Assembly (NCBI RefSeq): GCF_002002905.1
Contig: NZ_CP019509.1
Span: forward strand, 3,033,001 to 3,097,000
Direction of reading: 5' to 3'
DNA from: Aquaspirillum sp. LM1
GTDB taxonomy: Bacteria; Pseudomonadota; Gammaproteobacteria; Burkholderiales; Aquaspirillaceae
Length of the DNA stretch: 64,000 nucleotides
The notes under the pieces were generated by a model. That model was given only the letters and a program-made list of their open reading frames with translations. It ran no database searches and was not told the DNA's origin. The position numbers were made by a program, and so were the translations under genes. Within the stretch, counting starts at the first letter, position 1. Each line of letters begins with the position of its first letter. This document shows, one piece after another, positions 15,910-25,617 of this stretch.

Positions 15910-17346
15910 TTATTTGCCGGGTTTGACCCCGCCCATACGACCCAGGCCAAATCCTACCCGGTAGAGATCGGGCATATCAATCCGGCCATCCTTGCGCGTG
16001 ACAAAAATGCCTAGGTGCACCAAGTCTTGTTCAATGCCGCCCCATCCTTGTTCCTTGTGCTGTGGGGGCAGATGGTCGGAAGGAATGCTGCCTGGACCCG
16101 CAGGGAATGCGGTTTTCCATACCTGCACAATCTCTTCCCGTGCGCAGGGAACATTCATGCCCTTGAGCGGATGCATGACTTCTGGTGCCCACAAATCATC
16201 TTCGGCCACTTGATCCACCCGGATTTGCGACGCCCGCTGAATGCCGCGCTTGATGCTTTCATAGTGTAGCGCCAGGGCATAGTCGGCATAGCGTTGCTGG
16301 CTATCGTCAGCCGCACCGTGGATGGCGGCGAGAAAAGATCGCGGTGAGGTCCAGCCATGGCCATCGGCAAGATGGCTGACACTCCAGACATAAGGCACAC
16401 CACGTCGGGCATCCTTGCCCATTTTATTGCCTGCCAGCGCCTCAAACAGCCCACGCTGACAGGGGCGTTCTGTAGTCAGTGCCGGGGGCAAACGCCATAC
16501 GCCATCATCATGGCGCAGGCTTTCTTCACGGTGCAGCGTGTTGTTGACCAACTGACGCACACAATCGCCATGTGCGTCAGGCGCATTGATCAGCCGTTGC
16601 CACATCATGGCGTGCAGATCGTGGCGCTCCCAGGTCAGTTCAGCACGGGTGGCCAGAATTTTTGACGCATCGACAAAAGCCGTGACCGAGTGCTCCATTT
16701 GATCTGGGCGTAAAAACACTTTGGCGCGCAAGTGCGGAAAGTCGCGCAACCATAGCGCGACTTGCAAAAGGTCGCGCACGATGTCGTTCATGGTGTCCCA
16801 CGCTGAACTGGTGCGGTCCAGAGCATCAAAAATAATCAGGCCAAAGCGCTGGTGGCTGGCAAGATGCTGATTGGCTGCTTCGGTAATGCGCGCCACTTCC
16901 TCGGCATGGCTGGCCACCCACGCCACGGTGCTATCCCAGTGTACGGTGGGAATCGTCGTGTTGGTGAGTGCTGCCAGCCAGCGCAGCACCACGGCTTGCC
17001 AGATCTGGTAAGGGGAGTGCTGGCGTTGAATCAGTTCAGCAAAGGTGGCGCGATCCGGATACTGTGCAATATTTGGCGTAGCAGCGTAGCCGATGTGGGC
17101 ATCGGTGCGTGTCAGCTCAGGCACTGATTCGCCAATCTGGCTGCGCAAGGCCGCGTCGCGCAGGGCGGCTGTCCAGAATGATTTGCCCACCCCGCGCGCG
17201 CCGACCACCAGCACCGCATCTCTGGCAAGCGCCTTGCGGTGGGCCAGTGGAATATACAGGGTGCCGGGATGCGGGGTTTCTCCCCGGTTATCCAGCTCGA
17301 ATGGCGCGGCAAGAATCGCCGCACGAATGGCGTGAGCAGAGGTCAT
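15910..17346 (-). CDS. P-loop ATPase of a three-gene HEPN/ParA-like unit
   Basis: 478-residue cytoplasmic ATPase. Walker A is GARGVGKS at residues 49-56 and a Walker B-like strand FGLIIFDALDR lies near 168-178. The remainder looks like an AAA/STAND-type core with a helical middle and a C-terminal segment that could be a winged helix. No obvious nuclease or membrane domain is present. Its ATG overlaps the stop of the ParA-like gene by four bases, so the genes are coupled. The natural guess is that it is the motor or sensor of a complex with its two partners; the function is not known to me. Confidence 0.8.
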   Translation of the reverse strand: MTSAHAIRAAILAAPFELDNRGETPHPGTLYIPLAHRKALARDAVLVVGARGVGKSFWTAALRDAALRSQIGESVPELTRTDAHIGYAATPNIAQYPDRATFAELIQRQHSPYQIWQAVVLRWLAALTNTTIPTVHWDSTVAWVASHAEEVARITEAANQHLASHQRFGLIIFDALDRTSSAWDTMNDIVRDLLQVALWLRDFPHLRAKVFLRPDQMEHSVTAFVDASKILATRAELTWERHDLHAMMWQRLINAPDAHGDCVRQLVNNTLHREESLRHDDGVWRLPPALTTERPCQRGLFEALAGNKMGKDARRGVPYVWSVSHLADGHGWTSPRSFLAAIHGAADDSQQRYADYALALHYESIKRGIQRASQIRVDQVAEDDLWAPEVMHPLKGMNVPCAREEIVQVWKTAFPAGPGSIPSDHLPPQHKEQGWGGIEQDLVHLGIFVTRKDGRIDMPDLYRVGFGLGRMGGVKPGK

Positions 17347-18632
17347 GTGTCGTTCTTTGCGGTGGCGCGGTTCAAAAAATCCAGCAGTTCGCCGTATACC
17401 CCATTGACCTCGTTTTCATCCACCTGCTCCATGCGTTGCTGAAGCCCCAGCAGGCCAAACCAGCCACGGTTCCATTTGATGGGCAACGGTGCATGGGGGG
17501 CATTGCTATCATCCTGCTCAAAACTCCAGTCGCTGATTTCACCGGGTCCAGTTTCATCGTAGCTGCTGACAAACAGCTCATAGGCATCGGCACACAGTGC
17601 ATCGAGATAGGTTTGTTTGCGATCATCATCTGGCACCAATCCGGCCACCAGTTGCAGCCGCTCGCGCAGCATAGCGATCACGCCACGCTGTTGCCAGTGG
17701 GAAAATAGCACACGGTAGCCGGTCCAGGTTTGCTGTCCCTGAATGGCAAACATCAGAATGGTGTGTGCGCCGATATCAGTGACGCATGCTGCCGCCACTT
17801 CATCAATGCCTGCGCGGGAATCGATCAAGATCACATCCGGTTGGATCTGTGTTTCCAGTTGCTGGATCAGACGATTCAAGCGACGTGACCAGGTTTCAAC
17901 ACCTCCCTGAGCCAGGACTTTAGGCATCCAGACCCGACCAAGCTTGGCGACGTATTCGCCAGGCTCATGACCATGGGCTGGCACGAGGTAGATTTGCCCG
18001 GCAGTAGGCCAATTGCTGGTGGCGTAAAGATCGTTCAGCAGCCCATCGCCATTGCCGACCAGATCTTCCACCAGCCAGTCGGTTATGCCATATTTGGGTT
18101 GCCGGTCTACTGGCAGCAAGGCGCTGGACAGCCCGGGCGATTCCAGATCCCCATCCAGCACCAGCACCCGTTTGCCCTGTCTGGCCAGGCTCCAGGCGCT
18201 GGCGGCCAACGCTGTCGAGCGGCCAACGCCGCCCTTGATCGAGAAAAACACGATGCGTGGCGCGCCGGGGGCAACTTCTGCAATGCGTGCCCATTGGGTG
18301 TCCGTGGCCAGGCGGTCAACCACCTGCACTTGCGCAAAGCCCTCCAGCGGAAATGCTGACACACCCTGACAGGCTTCTTCCGGGGTAGCTTCGTACAGAA
18401 TGCCATGGGTGGCAGGGTAGGCGTGGGGAGCAAGTCGCATGGCCAGCGCCTGGTACATCGCTTCGACCTGGGTGCGCAGGGAAGGCGTGTGTGCCAGTGT
18501 GTCCGGCGCGATAAATCGTACCCGCCCGTTGAGGTCGCGGTTGATCAGCAGCCACGCCAGTGCGTCCACCACCGGGCGATGTGCTTCAAGAACATCAGTG
18601 GCAATGGGCAAAATCTGATCAAAGGTGGTCAT
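17343..18632 (-). CDS. ParA-like ATPase with KGGVGR variant P-loop
   Basis: 429-residue protein. About 125 N-terminal residues of unknown fold precede a MinD/ParA-type domain whose deviant Walker A is KGGVGRST (133-140), with Arg in place of the second Lys/Thr pattern of ordinary ParA. It continues LDGDLESPGLSSALLP, and a Walker B-like strand DVILIDSRAGIDE lies near 263-275. The Arg variant is kept in a distinct family of ParA-like proteins, so it is not a mutation. It has no ParB partner nearby, arguing against plasmid or chromosome partition. Overlaps of four bases with both neighbours show a single operon. Confidence 0.85.
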   Translation of the reverse strand: MTTFDQILPIATDVLEAHRPVVDALAWLLINRDLNGRVRFIAPDTLAHTPSLRTQVEAMYQALAMRLAPHAYPATHGILYEATPEEACQGVSAFPLEGFAQVQVVDRLATDTQWARIAEVAPGAPRIVFFSIKGGVGRSTALAASAWSLARQGKRVLVLDGDLESPGLSSALLPVDRQPKYGITDWLVEDLVGNGDGLLNDLYATSNWPTAGQIYLVPAHGHEPGEYVAKLGRVWMPKVLAQGGVETWSRRLNRLIQQLETQIQPDVILIDSRAGIDEVAAACVTDIGAHTILMFAIQGQQTWTGYRVLFSHWQQRGVIAMLRERLQLVAGLVPDDDRKQTYLDALCADAYELFVSSYDETGPGEISDWSFEQDDSNAPHAPLPIKWNRGWFGLLGLQQRMEQVDENEVNGVYGELLDFLNRATAKNDT

Positions 18633-19039
18633 ATCAACCCGTCTTTTTGTGCTTTTTTGAGCAAGGCATACACCGCCTGGGCACCTGTCTGATGGCGTTC
18701 GATCCGGCTTTGATCAAAACTGGATTGAGGGGCATAACGTTGCGACGCTTCCCAGTCAGCAAACGGATTCGCCGACAGGACATACCCTACACCCTCGGTA
18801 TGGCGATGGCGATAACTCTCGAAACGCGTCCAGATGCCATCGGCGTGTTGCCTGTCTTTTTTGTCGCTTGGGCTGCCCTGCGCATCAATCGACATGCCGA
18901 ACGCCATCATCAGGCGTTTCAGACCGCACTCGACGGACATCCCATACAGATGGTCGGCATTGGCCCAACGTTGGGCCTGGTGCAGATATTCTGCATCATT
19001 CCAATGACGTTGATGGGCATCGAAAAAATCCGTTTGCAT
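18629..19039 (-). CDS. HEPN-like small protein, first gene of the three-gene unit
   Basis: 136-residue helical protein. WANADHLYGMSVECGLKRLMMAFG has the look of HEPN/nucleotidyltransferase-partner proteins, and a possible Arg-x5-His pair lies in RFESYRHRH. ATG 19039 has GAAGGAA upstream; the longer frame would start with TTG. The stop overlaps the ParA-like start by four bases. HEPN proteins are often RNases in toxin or defence modules. The assignment rests on pattern and should be tested by a profile search. Confidence 0.65.
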   Translation of the reverse strand: MQTDFFDAHQRHWNDAEYLHQAQRWANADHLYGMSVECGLKRLMMAFGMSIDAQGSPSDKKDRQHADGIWTRFESYRHRHTEGVGYVLSANPFADWEASQRYAPQSSFDQSRIERHQTGAQAVYALLKKAQKDGLI

Positions 19040-19153
19040 GGCGGTTTCCTTCAAAGTCAATGCGGCCAGTACCGGGCGGCCATTTTAGCGTACTTGTGCC
19101 CAACGCCCGTGGTTTTCCCGTGTTGCAGCGTAGCTGGCATTGTCATGCTGTGT

Positions 19154-19759
19154 TCATCCCCCCACCCGCCCAGCCCAGGCCAGCGCATCTTCCAGCCGGT
19201 CGTCCCCCCAGAACATCTCTTGCCCTACCCAGAACGTGGGCGCGCCAAACAGGCCGCGTTGCTGCGCCCACTCGCTGCGCTGGTTGGCGGCGTGATAAAT
19301 CCCGCTTTGCCGGGCCAGGGTGAGCCAGTGTTGTGGCTGGGCGGTCAGCCCTTGCAGCGCGGCCAGCAGGCAGTCCGCCTGGCGGATATCCTGGTCGTGG
19401 ACAAAGTTGGCGCTCAGCAGGCGTTGGCAAAACTGCGCTGCCCATGGCGTGGCGGCGGCGAGCATGGCTAGCTGGGTGGCATGCCGGGCATGGCGGGGAA
19501 ACTCACTGGGCGGGGTAAACGGCAACTGGTATTTGTCTGCTTGACGGGCCATGTCGCGCCAGAGGTAGGCCCGTTTGGCTGGCTGGGCATTGAACGGTGA
19601 ATCTTGCCAGCCCTGCGCCCGAAAAATCGGTCCGAGCAAAAATGGCCGCCAGCGCACGGCCACCCCGGCGGCCTTGGCCAGCGGGGTGATGCGCAAGGCA
19701 GACAAATAACAGTAGGGGCTGGCCAGATCCAGCCAGAACTCGATGGATGGGGCTGACAT
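19154..19759 (-). CDS. DsbA-family 2-hydroxychromene-2-carboxylate isomerase
   Basis: 201-residue thioredoxin/DsbA-fold protein of the HCCA isomerase/kappa-GST type. The N-terminal active-site region is FWLDLASPYCYL, with Ser-Pro-Tyr rather than a CxxC redox pair. GAPTFWVGQEMFWGDDRL at the end is the family cis-Pro region and C-terminal helix. No signal peptide, so cytosolic. These enzymes act with glutathione in aromatic degradation, but no pathway genes adjoin it and the substrate is unknown. Confidence 0.88.
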   Translation of the reverse strand: MSAPSIEFWLDLASPYCYLSALRITPLAKAAGVAVRWRPFLLGPIFRAQGWQDSPFNAQPAKRAYLWRDMARQADKYQLPFTPPSEFPRHARHATQLAMLAAATPWAAQFCQRLLSANFVHDQDIRQADCLLAALQGLTAQPQHWLTLARQSGIYHAANQRSEWAQQRGLFGAPTFWVGQEMFWGDDRLEDALAWAGRVGG

Positions 19760-19796
19760 GATGTGTTGTCTTTGAACACGCTCTTAGGTCGGGCCG

Positions 19797-19821
19797 CTGG
19801 CATGCGCGTAGCGCATGCCAG
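19797..19821. repeat. Perfect palindrome between divergent genes
   Basis: CTGGCATGCGC / GCGCATGCCAG, an 11-bp perfect inverted repeat with a GTA spacer. It lies between the leftward isomerase and rightward hydrolase genes and may be an operator or a small REP-like element. Confidence 0.5.
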
Positions 19822-19896
19822 ACAGCAAGAAATACGGTTGAACCAGGTCGGGGCGGTGGCTAGAGTCAGCGTTAACCTTACCCCGACGAGCCTGTG

Positions 19897-20850
19897 ATGA
19901 AGCCTACGGATTCCCGACTGATGCCGCAAGCGGTGCACTTTGCCGCCACCGATGGCTACCCACTGCATGGCCATGTCTGGCGCTGCGCCGAGCCTGACCG
20001 GCACCGGGCGGTGGTGGTGATCAACCCGGCAACCGCCGTGCACAGCCGCTACTACGCGCGCTTTGCCGCGTTTCTCCACAGCAGGGGCCTGGATGTGCTG
20101 ACCTACGATTATCGCGGCATTGGCGGCTCACGCCCGGCCAATTTGCGCGGCTTGCAGGCCGGCTGGCTGGAGTGGGGCGAGCGGGATTTTGAAGGGGCGT
20201 TGCGCTGGCTGGAGCTGCATTGTCCGGAGCAGCCGGTGCTGGCGGTGGGGCATAGCGCTGGTGGGCTCTTGCTCGGGCTGGCTGCATCCAACCGGCGGAT
20301 TGTGCGCAGCCTGACGGTGGGAGCCCAGTTTGCTTACTGGCGCGACTACGCCCGCGACCAGCGTTGGAGCATGTGGTGGAAGTGGCATGTGCTGATGCCG
20401 GCGCTGACGGCGGTGTGCGGGTATTTTCCTGGCCGGCGGCTGGGCTGGCTGGAAGACACCCCGCAAGGCGTGGTGCGCGACTGGACCTCGCGTCACCCGC
20501 GCTTTGAACACGGGCTGGGGCGCGGTCGGACGCCCAGCGCCGACCGGCCTGCGCGGCTGACCGCGCGCTGTGCTGCGCTGGGCGGCGAATTGCTGGCGCT
20601 GTCGGCCAGTGACGACCCGTTTGCCACGGTGTCGGCGGTGCAGCGGCTGCTGGGCTATTTTACTGGCAGTCGCCGCTGTCATCTGCAGCTGGAGCCGGCC
20701 AGGGTGGGGGTGGCGTCAATTGGCCACTTTGCTTTTTTTCATGCCCGCTTTGCCGATTCGCTCTGGCCGCTGGCTGGGCAATGGCTGCAGCAGGGCTGCC
20801 TGCCCGCTGCCGTGCCTGGTGAATGGATTGCGCCCTATCTTCCCGATTGA
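19897..20850 (+). CDS. Alpha/beta hydrolase
   Basis: 317-residue serine hydrolase. The nucleophile elbow is GHSAGG (about residue 117), with an oxyanion stretch YDYRGIGGS before it and a possible catalytic His in SIGHFAFFHARF near the end. This resembles the YheT/COG4757-type hydrolases. ATG 19897 is used rather than the GTG one codon earlier. No signal peptide. Substrate unknown and neighbours are not informative. Confidence 0.87.
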   Translation: MKPTDSRLMPQAVHFAATDGYPLHGHVWRCAEPDRHRAVVVINPATAVHSRYYARFAAFLHSRGLDVLTYDYRGIGGSRPANLRGLQAGWLEWGERDFEGALRWLELHCPEQPVLAVGHSAGGLLLGLAASNRRIVRSLTVGAQFAYWRDYARDQRWSMWWKWHVLMPALTAVCGYFPGRRLGWLEDTPQGVVRDWTSRHPRFEHGLGRGRTPSADRPARLTARCAALGGELLALSASDDPFATVSAVQRLLGYFTGSRRCHLQLEPARVGVASIGHFAFFHARFADSLWPLAGQWLQQGCLPAAVPGEWIAPYLPD

Positions 20851-20895
20851 TCTGGGGGCTGGCGGGGATGTGTGCCGGATGCGCAAGCGTGCGCT

Positions 20896-21267
20896 TTATT
20901 CGCTCTGGCGTGCTGCTGCCAGGCTCAGGCGCACCGCCCGCACATAGCCCAGTACGCCAAGGAAGAACAGCGTGCTCAGCAGCACCTCGCCACCGGCCAG
21001 CCATTGTGACAAGCCCCGGTCAGCCCAGGCACGGGTCACGCCTTCGGCAAAAAAGGCCAGGATGAACATGCTCGACCACTGGTAGGTGTATACCCGGTTG
21101 CGCAAAATGCCAAAGAGCGGCAACAGCAGCACCACGGCCTTGAGCACCAGAAAACTGCCGCCAGGGCGCAAGGGAGCCAGCCAGAGCTCCCAGGCCAGGG
21201 TGAGCAGGATCAGGCCAATCAGGCTGGCGATGCTCAGCCAGTGACAGAAATTTTTGCTCGGATTCAT
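20896..21267 (-). CDS. DUF2069 membrane protein
   Basis: 123-residue inner-membrane protein with about four hydrophobic helices and the conserved GILRNRVYTYQWSSMFILAFFAEGVTRAW core of DUF2069. Its start overlaps the tatC stop by four bases, so it is the last gene of the his-tat operon or a readthrough partner. Function unknown. Confidence 0.88.
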   Translation of the reverse strand: MNPSKNFCHWLSIASLIGLILLTLAWELWLAPLRPGGSFLVLKAVVLLLPLFGILRNRVYTYQWSSMFILAFFAEGVTRAWADRGLSQWLAGGEVLLSTLFFLGVLGYVRAVRLSLAAARQSE

Positions 21268-22022
21268 GCGTCACCTTCGGCAGGGCTGTCTGGGGTGGCG
21301 TCTTTTGCCGCCGGTTTGACCAGCCAGGCGGCCAGCACGATCCCCAGCTCATACAGCAGCCACAGTGGCACGGCCAGCATGATCTGCGACAGCACATCGG
21401 GCGGGGTGACCACTGCCGCGACCACAAACGCGCCGACAATCACATAAGGCCGGGCTTCCTTGAGTTTGGCAATGTCCACAATGCCAAAGCGCACCAGCAG
21501 GATCACCACCACCGGCACTTCAAAGGTGATGCCAAAGGCCAGAAACATGCCCAGCACAAACGACAGATATTTGTCGATGTCGGTCATCATCGACACGCCA
21601 TCCGGGGTGACCGAGCTCATGAAGCCAAACACTACCGGAAACACCAGAAAATACGCAAAGGCCATGCCGATGATGAACAGCAGCACGCTGGAGGCAATCA
21701 GCGGCACAATCAGCCGTTTTTCATGGGCATACAGGCCAGGGGCAACAAAGGCCCACACCTGATAGAGCGTATTGGGCAGTGCCAGTACAAAGGCCACCAT
21801 CATGGTGACTTTCATCGGCACAAAAAATGGCGTGGTCACGTCGGTGGCAATCATGGTGGCACCGACCGGCAGCACCTTCATCAGCGGCAAGGCCAGCAGC
21901 CGGTAAATATCGCCTGACCAGTGAAACAGGCCAAGAAACAGCACCAGCAGGCCAATCAGCATCCGGACCAGCCGGGTGCGCAGCTCAATCAGGTGGGCAA
22001 GCAGGGGTTGGGCTTCGGTCAT
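21264..22022 (-). CDS. tatC: Twin-arginine translocase subunit TatC
   Basis: 252-residue six-helix membrane protein that recognises twin-arginine signal peptides. Family marks include HLIELRTRL near the start and [13 protein letters not shown] in the middle. Ordered after tatB with a four-base overlap. The charged tail may extend into the cytoplasm. Supports export of folded redox proteins. Confidence 0.96.
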   Translation of the reverse strand: MTEAQPLLAHLIELRTRLVRMLIGLLVLFLGLFHWSGDIYRLLALPLMKVLPVGATMIATDVTTPFFVPMKVTMMVAFVLALPNTLYQVWAFVAPGLYAHEKRLIVPLIASSVLLFIIGMAFAYFLVFPVVFGFMSSVTPDGVSMMTDIDKYLSFVLGMFLAFGITFEVPVVVILLVRFGIVDIAKLKEARPYVIVGAFVVAAVVTPPDVLSQIMLAVPLWLLYELGIVLAAWLVKPAAKDATPDSPAEGDA

Positions 22023-22531
22023 GTCGGCTTGGGAGAAGGGGCGGAGGAAGAATCCGGGGCAGCCGGGGCGTCAGGGTCTGGTGCCATGGCAAGGGTCGGA
22101 CGCGGGTGGGCCGGATCAACTGCTGCGGTGTCCAGCGGAGCCGGCGCGGGGGGGCTTGGTGTGGCGTCCACTGCCGGGGCCACCGCGTCGTTAACTGTCT
22201 GCTGGGCCTGGTTGACGGCTTCGCTGACCTCGCTGGCCGTTGCGTTCAGCTGCGACTGCACCTCGCTGACCGTTTGCCTGGCGTCGCTGACTTCACGCTG
22301 CACCGAGTCCTGCAGGGTTTGCGCGGCGGTTTGTACTTCGCTTTGCAGCTGCTTGAGTTCGGTCAGGTTGACCTCGCGCTGGATGTCGGCCTTGACGTCG
22401 TGCACATAACGCTGGGCGCGCCCCACCAGCGCGCCCACTGTGCGCGCCACCTTGGGCAGTTTTTCCGGGCCGATCACCACCAGCGCCACCACGCCGATCA
22501 CGGCCAGTTCGCCAAAGCTGATATCGAACAC
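22019..22531 (-). CDS. tatB: Sec-independent translocase protein TatB
   Basis: 170-residue protein with a single N-terminal membrane helix and amphipathic helix ([29 protein letters not shown]), followed by a long charged coiled-coil (about 55-115) and a Pro/Ala-rich tail. FGELAVI and GPEKLP identify TatB rather than TatA. Overlaps tatC and lies six bases after tatA. Confidence 0.94.
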   Translation of the reverse strand: MFDISFGELAVIGVVALVVIGPEKLPKVARTVGALVGRAQRYVHDVKADIQREVNLTELKQLQSEVQTAAQTLQDSVQREVSDARQTVSEVQSQLNATASEVSEAVNQAQQTVNDAVAPAVDATPSPPAPAPLDTAAVDPAHPRPTLAMAPDPDAPAAPDSSSAPSPKPT

Positions 22532-22537
22532 GGCGAC

Positions 22538-22744
22538 TTACTTTTTGTCGGTTTCGACGTCGATCACCCGGCCTGTGTCACCCGGCTTGGCCGGCGGCTG
22601 GGCTTCTTCGCTCTTCATGCCATCCTTGAAACCTTTGACTGCGCCGCCCAGATCCTGGCCAACATTACGCAGTTTTTTGGTGCCAAAAATCAGAACCACC
22701 ACCACCAGCACGATCACCCAGTGCCAAATGCTCAAAGAACCCAT
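22538..22744 (-). CDS. tatA: Sec-independent translocase protein TatA
   Basis: 68-residue pore-forming subunit. [20 protein letters not shown] is the membrane helix, followed by the [20 protein letters not shown] amphipathic helix. Upstream on the minus strand is the HIT protein gene, part of the his operon order common in betaproteobacteria. Confidence 0.95.
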   Translation of the reverse strand: MGSLSIWHWVIVLVVVVLIFGTKKLRNVGQDLGGAVKGFKDGMKSEEAQPPAKPGDTGRVIDVETDKK

Positions 22745-22789
22745 GTGTCAAAACTCCTGTAACGGGCTGCCGCGCGGGGGGACGCGAAC

Positions 22790-23113
22790 TCAGCCCTTGT
22801 GACCAAATACGTGGACGTGCAGGTGATACACTTCCTGCCCGCCCAGTTTGCCGGTGTTGATCCCGGTCTTGAAACCGGCGGCCAGCCCTTGCTCGCGGGC
22901 CAGTTCCGGCACTTTTGTCATGATCTTGCCCAGAATGTCCGCATCGTCAGCCGTGGTGGTCAGCAGCGATTCGATATGGCGTTTGGGGATGATCAGAAAA
23001 TGCACCGGCGCAATCGGACGGATGTCATGAAAAGCCAGCATGTCATCGTCTTCATACACCTTGTTGCACGGGATTTGCCCGGCAATGATCTTGCAGAACA
23101 GACAGTCGCTCAT
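22790..23113 (-). CDS. hinT: HIT-family purine nucleoside phosphoramidase
   Basis: 107-residue histidine-triad protein, with the catalytic HLHVHVFG at the C-terminus and CLFCKIIAGQIPCNKVYEDD at the start. Hydrolyses AMP-linked substrates. Its place between hisE and tatA is a conserved neighbourhood in betaproteobacteria rather than a pathway link. Confidence 0.94.
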   Translation of the reverse strand: MSDCLFCKIIAGQIPCNKVYEDDDMLAFHDIRPIAPVHFLIIPKRHIESLLTTTADDADILGKIMTKVPELAREQGLAAGFKTGINTGKLGGQEVYHLHVHVFGHKG

Positions 23114-23124
23114 GGATCCCTGCC

Positions 23125-23454
23125 TCAGTCCTTGGCGGCGCGGGCCGCTTTTTCATCATGGCCGGAAATGCCTTCGCGGCGCTTGAGTTCAACCAGCACA
23201 TCGTCCGGGCGCAGGCCGTGATAGGTCAGCAGCACCATCGAATGAAACCACAGGTCGGCCACTTCGCGCACCAGATGCAGCTTGCTGCCATCCTTCGAGG
23301 CCATCAGCACTTCGGCACATTCTTCCGCCACTTTTTTCAGCACGGCGTCTTCGCCCTTGTGCAGCAGTTCGGAAACGTAGGACGATTTCGGGTCGGCGCT
23401 CTTGCGCGCTTCCAGGGTGTCGGCAATGTGGAACAGCACTTCGGCGTGAATCAT
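23125..23454 (-). CDS. hisE: Phosphoribosyl-ATP pyrophosphohydrolase
   Basis: 109-residue enzyme for the second step of histidine synthesis (PRATP to PRAMP). The MazG-like core EECAEVLMASKDG and EVADLWFHSMVLL hold the metal-binding acidic residues. ATG 23454 gives the usual length; the longer upstream frame is non-homologous. Separate from hisI here, not fused as in enterobacteria. Confidence 0.94.
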   Translation of the reverse strand: MIHAEVLFHIADTLEARKSADPKSSYVSELLHKGEDAVLKKVAEECAEVLMASKDGSKLHLVREVADLWFHSMVLLTYHGLRPDDVLVELKRREGISGHDEKAARAAKD

Positions 23455-23589
23455 GGCAGTCTCTTGGGTAGGAAGTGAACAAACCGGTTGTTGGCTGCCA
23501 CAGCAGCCAACGCTATCGTGTAGTGCGCATATTACCGTGTGATGGCGCGGCGCGTCATGCGCGCAGGCCATGGCCACCGGCGCGGGTGT

Positions 23590-24003
23590 TCAGTGCCCGT
23601 GCGGCGCAGCGTAAATGCTGGCCGGATCTTTCAGCACCGCGTCCACCACCTGCCAGTCCTGGCCATCCAGCCGGCGGAAAAAGCAGCTTTCCCGCCCGGT
23701 GTGGCAGGCAATGCCGCCGGCCTGGTCGATGATGAACAGCACCACGTCGCCATCGCAATCCAGCCGCACTTCGTGCACGGTTTGCAGGTGGCCGGATTCT
23801 TCGCCCTTTTTCCACAGCCGGTTGCGCGAGCGGCTCCAGTAGTGGGCAATGCCGGTGTCGGCGGTCAGCTGCAGCGATTCGCGGTTGACGTTGGCCACCA
23901 TCATGATGCGCTGGGTGTCGTGGTCCTGGGCGATGGCGGTCACCAGGCCATTGGCGTCCCATTTGACCGCGTCCAGCCAGGCGGATTGTGCTGTCTGGCT
24001 CAT
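23590..24003 (-). CDS. hisI: Phosphoribosyl-AMP cyclohydrolase
   Basis: 137-residue zinc enzyme opening the purine ring of PRAMP. Zinc and magnesium ligands lie in DCDGDVVLF and [12 protein letters not shown], and [14 protein letters not shown] is the family signature. Overlaps hisF by four bases. Confidence 0.96.
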   Translation of the reverse strand: MSQTAQSAWLDAVKWDANGLVTAIAQDHDTQRIMMVANVNRESLQLTADTGIAHYWSRSRNRLWKKGEESGHLQTVHEVRLDCDGDVVLFIIDQAGGIACHTGRESCFFRRLDGQDWQVVDAVLKDPASIYAAPHGH

Positions 24004-24767
24004 AAGCGTACCTCAATGCCATGCTGTTGCATCAGGCGCTTGGCCTGTTCGACAGTGTATTCGCCAAAGTGGAAGATGCTGGCGGCCAGCACCGCGTCGG
24101 CGTGGCCTTGCAGCACGCCGTCGGCCAGGTGTTGCAGATTGCCCACGCCGCCCGAGGCAATCACCGGAATCGACACCGCATCGCTGACCGCGCGGGTCAG
24201 CGGCAGGTTGAAGCCAATCTTGGTACCGTCGCGGTCCATGCTGGTGAGCAGGATTTCTCCTGCACCCAGTTCCTGCATCTTTTGCGCCCAGGCCACCGCG
24301 TCCAGCCCGGTGGGATTGCGCCCGCCGTGGGTGAATACCTCCCAGCGGTCGTTGTCCGGAGTGACCGCCTTGGCGTCCACCGCCACCACAATCGCCTGCG
24401 AGCCGAACTTGTCGGCGCATTCGCGCACCAGATCGGGGTTGGTCACTGCGCTGGTGTTGATGCTTACCTTGTCGGCCCCGGCGTTGAGCAGCCGGCGCAC
24501 GTCTTCCACCTTGCGCACGCCACCGCCCACTGTCAGCGGGATGAACACCTGTTCGGCCACTGCTTCGATGATGTGCAGGATGATGTCGCGGTCGTCGCTG
24601 GAGGCGGTGATGTCGAGAAAGGTCAGTTCGTCAGCGCCCTGCTCGTCGTAGCGGCGGGCAATTTCCACCGGGTCGCCGGCGTCGCGCAGGCCGACAAAAT
24701 TGACGCCCTTGACCACGCGACCGGCGGTCACGTCCAGGCAGGGGATGATGCGTTTGGCTAAAGACAT
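24000..24767 (-). CDS. hisF: Imidazole glycerol phosphate synthase cyclase subunit
   Basis: 255-residue TIM-barrel subunit that, with HisH, makes IGP and [24 protein letters not shown] at the start and [13 protein letters not shown] are typical; the catalytic Asp residues lie in LDVTAGR and SMDRDG. Overlaps hisI and follows hisA by 78 bases. Confidence 0.97.
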   Translation of the reverse strand: MSLAKRIIPCLDVTAGRVVKGVNFVGLRDAGDPVEIARRYDEQGADELTFLDITASSDDRDIILHIIEAVAEQVFIPLTVGGGVRKVEDVRRLLNAGADKVSINTSAVTNPDLVRECADKFGSQAIVVAVDAKAVTPDNDRWEVFTHGGRNPTGLDAVAWAQKMQELGAGEILLTSMDRDGTKIGFNLPLTRAVSDAVSIPVIASGGVGNLQHLADGVLQGHADAVLAASIFHFGEYTVEQAKRLMQQHGIEVRL

Positions 24768-24845
24768 GGCGGTTTGGATTCGTCTCGGTCAGATAAAGCC
24801 CCGCCCGCGCAGGCGCGCGCAGCGGGGAAAAGCAGGCAGCTGCGC

Positions 24846-25586
24846 TCAGCTGCCCAGCGTATCGGCCAGATCCTGGGCTTCGCGGAAGTTGATGCTGCCC
24901 TCGTAAATGGCCCGGCCCGTGATCGCGCCTTCAATGCCTTCGCTTTCCACTCCGCACAGCGCGCGCACGTCGTCCAGGTTGGTCAGGCCACCGGAGGCAA
25001 TCACCGGAATGCTCAGCGCTTGCGCCAGCTTGACGGTGGCGTCGATGTTCACCCCGCTCATCATGCCGTCGCGGCCAATGTCGGTGTAGATCACCGACAC
25101 CACGCCGTAGTCCTGAAAGCGGCGGGCCAGGTCGATCACATCGTGGTGGGTCACCTTGGCCCAGCCATCGGTGGCCACTTTGCCGTCCTTGGCGTCCAGG
25201 CCAACGATGACCTGGTTGGGGAAGGCGTCGCAGGCGTCGTGCAGAAAGCCGGGGGTTTTCACCGCCGCCGTGCCGATGATGACGTACTGCAGGCCCATGT
25301 CGAGGTATTTCTCGATGGTGTCCAGGTCACGGATGCCGCCACCGAGCTGCACCGGCATGTCATTGCCCACTTCGGTCAGGATGTCGCGGATGACCGCGAG
25401 GTTTTTCGGCTTGCCGGCAAAGGCACCGTTCAGATCGACCAGATGCAGGCGACGGGCGCCCTGATCGCGCCAATGGGCGGCAACCTTGACCGGGTCGTCG
25501 GAAAACACGGTCGCATCGTCCATGACGCCTTGTTTCAGGCGTACACACTGGCCGTCTTTCAGATCAATCGCGGGAATCAGCAGCAT
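24846..25586 (-). CDS. hisA: ProFAR isomerase
   Basis: 246-residue TIM-barrel isomerase of the histidine pathway. [19 protein letters not shown] at the N-terminus and [13 protein letters not shown] near the second catalytic Asp. ATG 25586 is the family start; the in-frame extension to 25640 overlaps hisH's end. Follows hisH by 31 bases. Confidence 0.97.
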   Translation of the reverse strand: MLLIPAIDLKDGQCVRLKQGVMDDATVFSDDPVKVAAHWRDQGARRLHLVDLNGAFAGKPKNLAVIRDILTEVGNDMPVQLGGGIRDLDTIEKYLDMGLQYVIIGTAAVKTPGFLHDACDAFPNQVIVGLDAKDGKVATDGWAKVTHHDVIDLARRFQDYGVVSVIYTDIGRDGMMSGVNIDATVKLAQALSIPVIASGGLTNLDDVRALCGVESEGIEGAITGRAIYEGSINFREAQDLADTLGS

Positions 25587-25617
25587 GATGTGTCTCGGGT
25601 TGTTCGGGTGTTCAGGG

